Of a stretch of DNA of 64,000 nt, positions 7,290 through 15,796 are shown piece by piece. The number at the start of each line of letters is the position of its first letter. The stretch's first letter is position 1. A program made the position numbers and the translations under genes. Below the pieces are notes generated by a model. It was not told where the DNA came from and searched no databases. It saw only the letters and a list, made by a program, of their open reading frames with translations. The DNA is taken from positions 124,001 through 188,000 of the forward strand of contig NZ_QRDV01000006.1 of the NCBI RefSeq assembly GCF_003386165.1. Reading direction: 5' to 3'. The stretch comes from Winogradskyella eximia. GTDB taxonomy: Bacteria; Bacteroidota; Bacteroidia; Flavobacteriales; Flavobacteriaceae.

Positions 7290-10052
7290 ATGAAAAAAAT
7301 TTTAACACTGCTATTTGCTTTAGCAGCAATGAGTTCTTTTGCTCAAATTAAAATGCAAGGCATTGTAAAGGATAGTATCGGTGCACCTTTAGAAATGGCT
7401 AATATTATAGCTATTAATAAAGATACCAATACATTAGAATCTTATGCGATAACTAACGCTAAAGGAAAATATGTTATTGCATTAGGAAAGAATGGGAAAT
7501 ATAGTATCCAAGTGAGTTATATCGGATTAAAGTCGGTTGATGAAACTGTTGAGACTAAAGACGTTGATATTACCAAGGATTTCAGTATGCTTGCGGATAA
7601 TATGCTTGATGCTGTTGAGTTAACTTATGAAATGCCAGTAACTGTTAAAGGAGATACACTAATTTATAATGCAGACTCTTTTAAAAGTGGAACAGAACGA
7701 AAATTAGAAGATGTACTAAAAAAGTTACCTGGAGTAGAAATAAATGCCGATGGAAAAATTGAAGTAGAAGGTAAGGTTGTAAATAAGTTAATGGTAAATG
7801 GCAAGGATTTCTTTGATGGAGATTCAAAATTAGCAACTAAAAATATTCCTTCTAATGCAGTAGATAAAATACAAGTGTTAAGGAATTATGCCGAGGTAGG
7901 TCAGTTAAGTGGTGTTCAGAATAATCAAGATAATGTCGCCATTAATATTAAATTAAAAGAAGGAAAGGAAAACTTTTGGTTTGGAGACGTTACTGCTGGT
8001 GGAGGTTTTGCACCATCACCAAATGACGAGTTGTATTTAGTGCAACCAAAATTATTTTATTACAGTCCTAAATACAGCATTAACGTAATTGGAGATATAA
8101 ATAATATTGGTGAGGTTGCATTGACTGGTCGTGATATTAGAAATTTTGGAGGTGGTTTTAGAAGACCAAGTTCTAGTAGTGGTACAAGTCTTAATCTAGG
8201 GGATAATGGATTAAGAGGATTAACTAACCTAGGTGATGCTCAAAAAATTGAATCTAAATTAGGTGCACTTAACTTTAGTTATGCTCCTAATAAAGCTTTA
8301 GATCTTAGTGGATTTGTAATTTATAATGCCAATAGATTACAAACTAGAACAGCAAGTTCTTATGATTATATTGAGGTTGAAGATGATCCAACTACAACAA
8401 CTATCGATGAATCTGCAAGCGTCCCTCAAGACGAAACTATAGAACAAACAGGTAGAGAGGCTACTAATCAAGGTTTAGCAAAATTAAGTGCGAGTTATAA
8501 GCCAAACGCGAATAATCAATTAAATTATGATGTTTTAGGACGTATTTCGGATGATTCTGAAGCTAATAATCAATTCTCTTCTGTAGTTGGAAGTACCAAT
8601 CAGTTAGATAAAGCGAAGCCATTTAGTATTAATCAAAATGTAAACTATTACTATACGCTAAATGAGAACAATATCTTTGCTTTTGAAGCACAACATTTAA
8701 TAAAAGATGAGGATCCTTTCTACAATGTAATAGGATTAAAAGATGAAGATACTTTTGATAGCACAGCCAGTAGTTTAGGTTTAGATTTAACCCAAAATAA
8801 TTATAATTTAAATCAAGATCGTCGTATTAAATCAAATCAACTTGATGCTAAATTAGATTACTACAATATTTTAAATTCTAAAAGTAATATTAACCTTACA
8901 CTAGGTACTATTTTGAGTACTCAAAAATTTAACTCTAACATTTTTCAGTTTTTAGATGACGGTTCGTTTTTTGATCCTACAGCCAATTTAACTAATGGTG
9001 AAGGTGAGGTATTGCTTAATGAAAACGATACAGAATATAATTTTAGTGATATTTATGTTGGTTTTCATTACAGACTAAAAGCTGGTAAGTTTACAATCAC
9101 ACCTGGGTTTTCAGTACATGCTTATGGCAATAAAAACACCCAATTTGGTGAGGTTTATGAAGATAATTTTTTCAGAGTATTACCAGATTTTGAAACTCAA
9201 ATTCAATTTAAAAAGAGTGAGAGTTTAACGTTTAGATATAATATGCAAAATTCATTTACGGATGTTACTAGTTTAGCAGAAGGATTAGTTTTAAATAATT
9301 ATAATAGCATACAATATGGAGAACCAGAATTACAAAATTCGTTATCGCATAATTTGAGCTTACGTTACTTTAGCTTCAATCTGTTTAATTACACTAATGT
9401 TTTTGCCATTCTTAATTACAACAAAAATATTGATCAGATTAGATCATTAACTAATTTTGATAATGTTATTAGAACGAGTTCTTACTTTAACTCTAATTTT
9501 GCAGACGAAAGTGTAACGGCTTTTGGACGTATACAACGTACTTTTGGTAAGCTGAGAGCTAGTCTTGGTGTTAACTATAATTACAGTAAAAACAATCAAT
9601 TTGTTCAAGATACACGATCCGTAAATGAAACTTTTTCTCAAAGTTATACTCCAGAGCTACGTACTAATTTTAGGGAAGCACCAAACGTTAGTTTAAAATA
9701 TCAATATAGAGTATCAAATACCAATCAAGGCTCTAATGATACTAAGTTTGTGACCAATGCACCTTCTGTAGAATTTGATGCTTATATATGGGATGCATTA
9801 ACCTTTAAAACAGATTATTCTTATACAAGTCAAAGTAGTAATGTTGGACCTACGGATTCTTATCAAACTTGGAATGCAAGTTTAGCTTACAGAAAAGATA
9901 AGGATGCAAAGTGGGAATATCAATTAAGAGCAACAAACTTATTGAATATAGATTCTAATGTTAATAATGGATCAAGTAATATTTCAGTTTATAGTTCTGA
10001 GACTTTTATTTTACCTCGATTTGTTACATTTAGATTGACTTATACATTGTAG
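7290..10052 (+). CDS. TonB-receptor-like outer membrane beta-barrel with CarboxypepD_reg-like domain
   Basis: A 920-aa outer-membrane protein. After the signal peptide (ending SSFAQ) residues 20-110 form a CarboxypepD_reg-like domain (MQGIVKDSIGAPLEMANIIAIN), residues about 120-220 a plug-like domain (LEDVLKKLPGVEINADGKIEVEG), and the rest a barrel ending in an aromatic residue pattern (FVTFRLTYTL). It fits the outer membrane beta-barrel family often found next to GLPGLI genes. No TonB box is evident by eye. The substrate, or whether it imports or exports, is unknown; coupling to the GLPGLI proteins is inferred from position. Confidence 0.9.
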   Translation: MKKILTLLFALAAMSSFAQIKMQGIVKDSIGAPLEMANIIAINKDTNTLESYAITNAKGKYVIALGKNGKYSIQVSYIGLKSVDETVETKDVDITKDFSMLADNMLDAVELTYEMPVTVKGDTLIYNADSFKSGTERKLEDVLKKLPGVEINADGKIEVEGKVVNKLMVNGKDFFDGDSKLATKNIPSNAVDKIQVLRNYAEVGQLSGVQNNQDNVAINIKLKEGKENFWFGDVTAGGGFAPSPNDELYLVQPKLFYYSPKYSINVIGDINNIGEVALTGRDIRNFGGGFRRPSSSSGTSLNLGDNGLRGLTNLGDAQKIESKLGALNFSYAPNKALDLSGFVIYNANRLQTRTASSYDYIEVEDDPTTTTIDESASVPQDETIEQTGREATNQGLAKLSASYKPNANNQLNYDVLGRISDDSEANNQFSSVVGSTNQLDKAKPFSINQNVNYYYTLNENNIFAFEAQHLIKDEDPFYNVIGLKDEDTFDSTASSLGLDLTQNNYNLNQDRRIKSNQLDAKLDYYNILNSKSNINLTLGTILSTQKFNSNIFQFLDDGSFFDPTANLTNGEGEVLLNENDTEYNFSDIYVGFHYRLKAGKFTITPGFSVHAYGNKNTQFGEVYEDNFFRVLPDFETQIQFKKSESLTFRYNMQNSFTDVTSLAEGLVLNNYNSIQYGEPELQNSLSHNLSLRYFSFNLFNYTNVFAILNYNKNIDQIRSLTNFDNVIRTSSYFNSNFADESVTAFGRIQRTFGKLRASLGVNYNYSKNNQFVQDTRSVNETFSQSYTPELRTNFREAPNVSLKYQYRVSNTNQGSNDTKFVTNAPSVEFDAYIWDALTFKTDYSYTSQSSNVGPTDSYQTWNASLAYRKDKDAKWEYQLRATNLLNIDSNVNNGSSNISVYSSETFILPRFVTFRLTYTL

Positions 10053-10069
10053 TCAACCATTATAATTAT

Positions 10070-10111
10070 AAAAAGCCTCACATTCTAATAGAGAATATGA
10101 GGCTTTTTTTT
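10070..10111. terminator. Bidirectional terminator between converging genes
   Basis: The arms AGCCTCACATTCT and AGAATATGAGGCT (one mismatch) enclose a 4-base loop and are flanked by A and T runs. It serves the barrel gene on the plus strand and, read in reverse, the small lipoprotein gene. Confidence 0.85.
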
Positions 10112-10128
10112 ATCTAAATAATAAGGTT

Positions 10129-10422
10129 TTAATTATCTCCAAAAACATGTACAATACCAGTTATAGAATGTGAATTTCCATTAAAATCCTCATATGTGCC
10201 ACTAAAGTTAATATCTATATACTCACCAACGGATCGAAGAGATGTTGAGTTATAAATTACGTTATTGTTGGTGTTAGACATACCAAAACATTCTTGAAGA
10301 TTGAAATCAGTATTTCCATTATATTCAGAAAATTCATCAGAAATAATTTCTTGTTGTTCGCCTCTAGAATTACCATCGTCTTTTTGACAAGATGTTATGG
10401 TCATTAAAGAAAATAGAAGCAT
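10129..10422 (-). CDS. Small lipoprotein with a nonsense codon near its original start
   Basis: The intact frame encodes 97 aa from MLLFSLMTITSCQKDDGNS, with a lipobox-like TITSC followed by a polar mature part with no recognised family. Reading upstream in the same frame gives ATG at 10446-10444, then K-N-I, a TAA at 10434-10432, then N-I-L and the MLLF methionine. The original product was thus very probably MKNIxNILMLLFSLMTITSC, a normal lipoprotein signal whose fifth codon (perhaps AAA, Lys) became TAA. The remaining start lacks the basic N-region, so export may be poor. It is either a recent pseudogene, a re-initiating gene or a sequencing error. Confidence 0.55.
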   Translation of the reverse strand: MLLFSLMTITSCQKDDGNSRGEQQEIISDEFSEYNGNTDFNLQECFGMSNTNNNVIYNSTSLRSVGEYIDINFSGTYEDFNGNSHSITGIVHVFGDN

Positions 10423-10556
10423 TAAAATATTTTAGATATTTTTCATAATGTGCTGATTCAATTAAGGTTTGTTCATCTAATAAAATATAGACATTTTTTG
10501 AATATAATAACTGAGTTTACAAAATTCTTACCTGAAGGATAAGTGGATTTATCAAA

Positions 10557-10593
10557 GAAAAAACCCTCATAAAAATTATTTATGAGGGTTTTT
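10557..10593 (-). terminator. Terminator of hppA
   Basis: AAAAACCCTCATAA and TTATGAGGGTTTTT pair around a short AT loop, 20 bp after the hppA stop codon on the minus strand. It is nearly symmetrical, so could also act on plus-strand transcripts. Confidence 0.85.
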
Positions 10594-10614
10594 GTAAATC
10601 TAGTACTAGAGTTT

Positions 10615-13035
10615 TTAGACCTTAGTAATATCTATTTTTTCAATCACTTTTTCAATTTCACCAGCTTCGTTAGTCAATGATGCTTCAAAAGTTTTTAGCG
10701 AACCTTCTACTTGAGCTCTAGTGCCTTCAAAAGTTATAGTTTTTGATACTTTTTCGCCATCTTTTATAATAGAATAATCGACTGTTGCTTTTGTTGTAAT
10801 TTCAGAATCAACAGTCATTTCAATAGAGACGTCTTCATCAATATTTGCTAAGCCAGTTTCATCAGCATGACCTCCTAAAATAGGAGCAATTACTAAACCG
10901 ATTAAACATGTTAATTTAATTAAGATGTTCATTGAAGGTCCAGATGTATCTTTAAATGGATCACCAACAGTATCACCAGTTACAGCAGCCTTATGAGCTT
11001 CAGAACCTTTAAAAGTCATTTCTCCGTTAATCTCTACACCAGCTTCAAAAGATTTTTTAGCATTATCCCAAGCGCCACCTGCATTGTTTTGGAAGATGGC
11101 CCAAAGTACACCAGACACGGTAACACCAGCCATATAACCACCTAACATTTCTGCAATAGCTAAAGGATCCATTCCAAAAATCATAGGAATAAAGGCGATT
11201 GCTAATGGGAAACCAATAGTTAATAATCCTGGTAACATCATTTCTTTTAAAGAAGCTTCTGTAGAAATAGCCACACACTTATCGTATTCTGGTTGGCCTG
11301 TTCCTTCCATAATGCCTGGAATTTCTCTAAACTGACGACGCACTTCTTCTACCATTTCCATAGCAGCTTTACCCACAGCATTCATTGCTAAAGCAGAAAA
11401 TACTACTGGTACCATACCACCTACAAATAACATGGCTAAAACAGGTGCTTTAAATATATTAATTCCGTCAATTCCTGTAAACGTTACATAGGCAGCAAAT
11501 AAGGCTAAAGATGTTAATGCAGCAGAAGCGATTGCGAAACCTTTTCCTGTTGCAGCCGTTGTATTACCAACTGAATCTAATATATCTGTACGCTCTCTAA
11601 CGATAGGTTCTTGTTCACTCATTTCGGCAATACCACCTGCGTTGTCAGATATTGGTCCAAAAGCATCAATTGCTAATTGCATAGCTGTTGTAGCCATCAT
11701 TGCAGATGCAGCTAATGCAACTCCATAAAATCCTGCAAAAGCATAAGATGCCCAAATAGCTCCAGCAAATAATAAAACAGAAGGGAATGTAGAAATCATA
11801 CCAGTAGCTAAACCAGCGATAATGTTGGTACCTGCTCCAGTACTTGATTGTTGTACAATATTTAAAATTGGTTTTTTACCTAAACCTGTATAGTATTCCG
11901 TTACTGAAGAAATAACAGCTCCTACAAATAAACCAACTAAAGTTGCATAAAATACACGCATAGAAGAGATTTCTTGTAAACCTTCTCCAAAGAAATTCAT
12001 TTGCATGGTTTCTGGTAACATCCAAGTTACTAATCCAAAACATGCAGCAGCAACTAATATAATTGAAGTCCAGTTACCAATATTTAAAGCTCCCATAACC
12101 TGAGCTTCTTTGGCATCGTTACTCTTAATTTTTACTAACATTGTACCGATAATAGAAATAATAATTCCTACACCAGCAATTGCCATTGGTAGAAGGATTG
12201 GTCCAATACCTCCAAAAGCATCAGAAATAGAGCCTCCCATATCTTTAATCACATAGTTACCTAAAACCATAGCAGCTAATACTGTCGCAACATAAGACCC
12301 AAATAAATCGGCTCCCATACCAGCAACATCACCAACATTATCACCTACGTTATCTGCAATAGTAGCAGGATTACGAGGATCATCTTCTGGAATTCCAGCT
12401 TCAACTTTACCAACTAAATCAGCACCTACATCAGCAGCTTTAGTGTAAATACCACCACCAACTCTAGCGAATAGCGCGATTGATTCAGCACCAAGTGAGA
12501 ATCCAGCCAATGTTTCTAAAACAATCGTCATGTCCATTGTATTGGTCCAAGCACCATCCATAAAAACATGGAAAAAAACAATGAAGAATACAGTTAAACC
12601 TAAAACAGCTAAACCAGCTACACCAAGACCCATTACTGTTCCACCTCCAAAAGAGATTTTAAGTGCATTTGGTAAACTTGTTCTTGCAGCTTGTGTTGTT
12701 CTAACATTTGTTTTAGTTGCGATTTTCATTCCTATGTTTCCAGCGAATGCAGAAAATACAGCTCCAAAAATAAAAGCGATTACAATTAACCAGTGCGTTG
12801 TAGGTACAATAAATGAAACTACAGTTAATAACGCAGCAACAATTACTACAAAGATGGCAAGTAATTTATATTCAGCATTTAAGAATGCTAATGCTCCTTC
12901 GTATATGTGATCTGAAATTTCTTTCATTTTACCATCTCCAGCATCTTGTTTCATTACCCAAGATTGCTTAATAAGCATGTAAATTAATCCTAAAAGTGCC
13001 AAAGCTATTGGCATATAAATCATCATTGACTCCAT
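10615..13035 (-). CDS. hppA: Ion-pumping membrane pyrophosphatase
   Basis: An 806-aa polytopic inner-membrane pump that couples PPi hydrolysis to ion export. Core motifs are DVGADLVGKVE (202-212), DDPRNPATIADNVGDNVGD (218-236), DAFGPISDNAGG (near 457) and DTVGDPFKDTSGPS. A494 in GNTTAATGKG is the residue associated with potassium-dependent enzymes. The GADLFGSY segment lacks the glutamate of sodium pumps (DLxES), while E184 lies in helix 5 (LGAES); as I recall this matches the Flavobacteria-type H+-pumping subgroup, which is inference. About 75 soluble residues extend the C-terminus. It has its own promoter downstream of the ppa terminator. Confidence 0.95.
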   Translation of the reverse strand: MESMMIYMPIALALLGLIYMLIKQSWVMKQDAGDGKMKEISDHIYEGALAFLNAEYKLLAIFVVIVAALLTVVSFIVPTTHWLIVIAFIFGAVFSAFAGNIGMKIATKTNVRTTQAARTSLPNALKISFGGGTVMGLGVAGLAVLGLTVFFIVFFHVFMDGAWTNTMDMTIVLETLAGFSLGAESIALFARVGGGIYTKAADVGADLVGKVEAGIPEDDPRNPATIADNVGDNVGDVAGMGADLFGSYVATVLAAMVLGNYVIKDMGGSISDAFGGIGPILLPMAIAGVGIIISIIGTMLVKIKSNDAKEAQVMGALNIGNWTSIILVAAACFGLVTWMLPETMQMNFFGEGLQEISSMRVFYATLVGLFVGAVISSVTEYYTGLGKKPILNIVQQSSTGAGTNIIAGLATGMISTFPSVLLFAGAIWASYAFAGFYGVALAASAMMATTAMQLAIDAFGPISDNAGGIAEMSEQEPIVRERTDILDSVGNTTAATGKGFAIASAALTSLALFAAYVTFTGIDGINIFKAPVLAMLFVGGMVPVVFSALAMNAVGKAAMEMVEEVRRQFREIPGIMEGTGQPEYDKCVAISTEASLKEMMLPGLLTIGFPLAIAFIPMIFGMDPLAIAEMLGGYMAGVTVSGVLWAIFQNNAGGAWDNAKKSFEAGVEINGEMTFKGSEAHKAAVTGDTVGDPFKDTSGPSMNILIKLTCLIGLVIAPILGGHADETGLANIDEDVSIEMTVDSEITTKATVDYSIIKDGEKVSKTITFEGTRAQVEGSLKTFEASLTNEAGEIEKVIEKIDITKV

Positions 13036-13070
13036 ATTATATTATTTAATTTGATTAGTTTTTAGCTGGG

Positions 13071-13078
13071 CAAAAGTA
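13071..13078 (-). promoter_or_regulatory. -7 box of hppA
   Basis: On the minus strand TACTTTTG matches TAnnTTTG, 36 bp before the ATG at 13035. No clear TTG lies 19 bp upstream, where the ppa terminator is located. Confidence 0.5.
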
Positions 13079-13101
13079 GTAAAATGAATCATATTTTTAC
13101 G

Positions 13102-13137
13102 AAAAAAGCAATATCAATTAATTGATATTGCTTTTTT
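13102..13137 (-). terminator. Perfect 36-bp palindrome, terminator of ppa
   Basis: Positions 13102-13137 are a perfect palindrome with arms AAAAAAGCAATATCAATT and its complement. It lies 44 bp after the ppa stop, separating ppa and hppA transcription. Confidence 0.85.
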
Positions 13138-13180
13138 ATTAGTTTTAAGTTAAAAAACTTTGGATTCCTAAATGTGGATA

Positions 13181-13708
13181 TTAAATCGTAAATGTACGTT
13201 TCTTTTTGTGCTCACTTTCATCATAACGTTGTACACATTCATGGTAGATTTTAATAGCTTCTTCAGCATCTCCCCATCCACCAACATCAACTTTCTTTTT
13301 CTCTAAATCTTTATATACTCTGAAAAAATGTTCGATTTCCTTTAATCTATGCGGATTTAAGTCGCTGATATCTTTGTTGTTACTCCAAATAGGGTCTGAA
13401 ACTGGTACACAGATAATTTTTTCATCTGGTCCTTTTTCATCTGTCATATGGAAAACACCAATTGGTCTTACTTCCATAACAACCATTGGATATGTAGGCT
13501 GATGTCCTAAAACTAAAACATCTAAAGGATCACTATCTAAAGCTAAAGTTTCTGGAATAAAACCATAATCACCTGGATACATCATAGATGAAAAAAGCAT
13601 ACGGTCAAATCTTATTTTGTGTAATGTGAAATCGTATTCATATTTATTACGACTTCCTTTAGGTATTTCAATTAATACGTCGAAAGTTAATTCTTCTGAT
13701 TCTGACAT
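13181..13708 (-). CDS. ppa: Soluble inorganic pyrophosphatase, family I
   Basis: A 175-aa cytoplasmic enzyme that hydrolyses PPi to two phosphates with Mg2+. The signature D58-S-D-P-L-D63 is present, preceded by IEIPKGSRNKYEYD and YPGDYGFIP, both typical of family I. Length matches bacterial family I. It stands directly upstream of hppA on the same strand but is separated by a strong terminator, so the cell has both an energy-conserving and an energy-wasting PPase under separate promoters. Confidence 0.96.
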   Translation of the reverse strand: MSESEELTFDVLIEIPKGSRNKYEYDFTLHKIRFDRMLFSSMMYPGDYGFIPETLALDSDPLDVLVLGHQPTYPMVVMEVRPIGVFHMTDEKGPDEKIICVPVSDPIWSNNKDISDLNPHRLKEIEHFFRVYKDLEKKKVDVGGWGDAEEAIKIYHECVQRYDESEHKKKRTFTI

Positions 13709-13782
13709 GTTTTAAATTGTATTTGGGTGTTCTATTTTACTTAGAACCGTTATTATATTCTCTGTTAAATATTTAAGCATAG

Positions 13783-13812
13783 CAAAGATAATATATTGTG
13801 CGAGTTAAGCAA
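13783..13812 (-). promoter_or_regulatory. Promoter of ppa
   Basis: On the minus strand TTG (13812-13810), exactly 19 bp, then TATCTTTG (13790-13783) is a full match to the Bacteroidota consensus. The predicted leader is about 70 nt before the ATG at 13708. Confidence 0.75.
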
Positions 13813-13828
13813 TTAATTATGTTTGAGT

Positions 13829-14076
13829 TTAAGCATATAGTGGCTTACTGATTTTTTTTAAAAATAATCATGATATTGATTTAGAGATTCATTTTTACAG
13901 AAATAGTTTATAAAGTGAATAAGTTAAATCAACTTATGAATATAAAATTAGAGTTTTTATAACATGAAACCTCTAATAAACAATGGTGAACTTTCCTTCT
14001 TCAAATTGTTTCACTAATTTCGTTTAATCTGTAATGTGCATTAGAATTACACGACATTTAAAATCGTTATTTAAGT
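13829..14076. other. Intergenic region before cysE
   Basis: An AT-rich stretch between the ppa promoter and cysE. TAATTTCG at 14015-14022 is one base off a -7 box. The short arms TGTAAT and ATTACA near 14030-14052 could form a weak hairpin in the cysE leader. A 17-codon frame begins at about 13963 but has no cysteine codons and does not look like a cysteine attenuator. Nothing else is supported. Confidence 0.3.
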
Positions 14077-14865
14077 ATGAATTCGAACTTAATCAAAGTC
14101 ATAAATCAACATAAACAAACAATTAAAGTTTCAATGACTTTAAAGGAAGAATCACAACGTTTCACAAAATTGCTATATAAAGCTTTTTACGATTGTGACA
14201 CAGATGCTGAACAAGCTTTACAAGAACTTGAAACGCTATTTGTAACGATACGCAACATGGCCTGTCCGCAAATTAAAAATATGCCATGTAAACGTTGGGA
14301 TGATTTTAAATCTAATATTCCAGATTTATATGCTAGTTTAAAAAAAGATGCTGAAGCCATTTATAATAATGATCCAGCAGCACAATCTATTGAAGAAATC
14401 TATTTAGCGTATCCTGGTTTCTTTGCAATTTCTATATATAGGATGGCGAGAGTTTTTTTTAAATTGAACTTGCCGCTTATACCTAGATTAATGACAGAAT
14501 ATGCACATCGAATTACAGGTATAGATATTCATCCTGGTGCTACAATTGGTGCTTCATTTTTTATAGATCATGGCACAGGTGTTGTTATTGGTGAAACAAC
14601 AGAAATACATGATCGTGTTAAAGTGTACCAAGGTGTAACTTTAGGTGCATTAACGGTTAAAAAACAACATCAAAATACAAAGCGCCATCCTACAATTGAG
14701 CAAAATGTTACTATTTATGCTAATGCAACTATTTTAGGAGGTAATACCATTATTGGAGAAAATAGTGTGATTGGTGGTAATACATGGTTAACGGAATCTG
14801 TTCCAGCAAACTCTATTGTAACGCATAATCATCAAGTTGAAATTTTTTCGAAAAATAAAAAGTAA
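14077..14865 (+). CDS. cysE: Serine O-acetyltransferase
   Basis: A 262-aa left-handed beta-helix acetyltransferase that makes O-acetylserine from serine and acetyl-CoA, the first step of cysteine synthesis. The hexapeptide-repeat region runs from about residue 145 (GIDIHPGATIGASFFIDHGTG) through VVIGETTEIHDRVKVYQGVTLGA to GGNTIIGENSVIGGNTW. The longer helical N-terminus is of the EpsC/CysE type. The stop codon is 1 bp from the cysM start, so the pair is an operon delivering O-acetylserine directly to the synthase. Confidence 0.94.
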   Translation: MNSNLIKVINQHKQTIKVSMTLKEESQRFTKLLYKAFYDCDTDAEQALQELETLFVTIRNMACPQIKNMPCKRWDDFKSNIPDLYASLKKDAEAIYNNDPAAQSIEEIYLAYPGFFAISIYRMARVFFKLNLPLIPRLMTEYAHRITGIDIHPGATIGASFFIDHGTGVVIGETTEIHDRVKVYQGVTLGALTVKKQHQNTKRHPTIEQNVTIYANATILGGNTIIGENSVIGGNTWLTESVPANSIVTHNHQVEIFSKNKK

Positions 14866-14866
14866 T

Positions 14867-15745
14867 ATGAATGAGACTTTAATAGATCAAATTGGAAATA
14901 CACCTATTGTGAAATCAATAGCATTGAATACGAATCCTAAAGTGAGTTTGTATTTTAAACTTGAAGGAAATAATCCTGGTGGAAGTGTTAAAGATAGAGC
15001 GGCTTATAATATGATTAAAAGTGCTCTAGATTCTAAAAAAATTGATCAATCATCGAAATTAATTGAGGCAACAAGTGGTAACACAGGAATTGCATTAGCA
15101 ATGATAGCAAGTATATATAAATTGAATATAGAACTTGTAATGCCTGATACAGCAACCAAGGAACGTGTACAAACTATGCGTGCTTATGGTGCAACAGTTA
15201 CATTGCATCCTGATGGTATAGAAGGAGCGAGAGACTATGCCATAAACAAGGTTGAAAATGAAGGTTATTTTTCATTTAATCAATTTGCAAATGACGATAA
15301 TTGGAAAGCTCATTACAAAACTACAGGTCCAGAAATTTGGAGAGATACCGAAGGTACTATTACGCATTTTGTATCTTCAATGGGAACTACAGGAACCATA
15401 ATGGGAACCTCTACATTTTTGAAAGAACAAAGCTCGGCTATAAAAATTGTTGGAGTACAACCCACAGATGGATCAAAAATACCAGGCATTAGAAAATGGC
15501 CATTAGAATATTTACCTAAAATATTTGATGCTTCTAAAGTTGATCAAACTATTGAAGTCAGTAAAGAAGAAGCTATGGAAATGACACGCAGATTAGCTAA
15601 AGAAGAAGGTATTTTAGCAGGTATGAGTAGCGGAGGAGCTGCAGCTGCTGCTTTAAAATTAGTAAAAGAATTAGAAAGCGGAATTGTGGTTTGCATTATT
15701 TGCGACCGTGGTGATCGCTACTTGTCTTCTGACTTGTTTGAATAA
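14867..15745 (+). CDS. cysM: Cysteine synthase B
   Basis: A 292-aa PLP enzyme that converts O-acetylserine and sulfide to cysteine. The CysM-type lysine motif KLEGNNPGGSVKDR holds the PLP lysine; further motifs are EATSGNTGIALAM, SSMGTTGTIMG for the phosphate cup, and GMSSGGAAAAA. I start at ATG 14867 (MNETLIDQIGNTP), 1 bp after the cysE stop, rather than 30 bp upstream inside cysE, because homologues begin at the IGNTP region. The frame ends CDRGDRYLSSDLFE, normal for CysM. Confidence 0.93.
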   Translation: MNETLIDQIGNTPIVKSIALNTNPKVSLYFKLEGNNPGGSVKDRAAYNMIKSALDSKKIDQSSKLIEATSGNTGIALAMIASIYKLNIELVMPDTATKERVQTMRAYGATVTLHPDGIEGARDYAINKVENEGYFSFNQFANDDNWKAHYKTTGPEIWRDTEGTITHFVSSMGTTGTIMGTSTFLKEQSSAIKIVGVQPTDGSKIPGIRKWPLEYLPKIFDASKVDQTIEVSKEEAMEMTRRLAKEEGILAGMSSGGAAAAALKLVKELESGIVVCIICDRGDRYLSSDLFE

Positions 15746-15796
15746 TATTCGGATAAGTAAATGAAATGATTTTATAATTAAGTAAAGCGCTTTTGG

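Noticed and set aside
12530..12910. A 126-codon open frame antisense to hppA
   Set aside because: It lies wholly within the strongly conserved hppA gene and encodes a low-complexity, proline- and threonine-rich sequence with no motif.
13963..14016. A 17-codon frame upstream of cysE as a possible attenuator peptide
   Set aside because: It encodes no cysteine or serine run and no terminator hairpin follows, so there is no support for attenuation.
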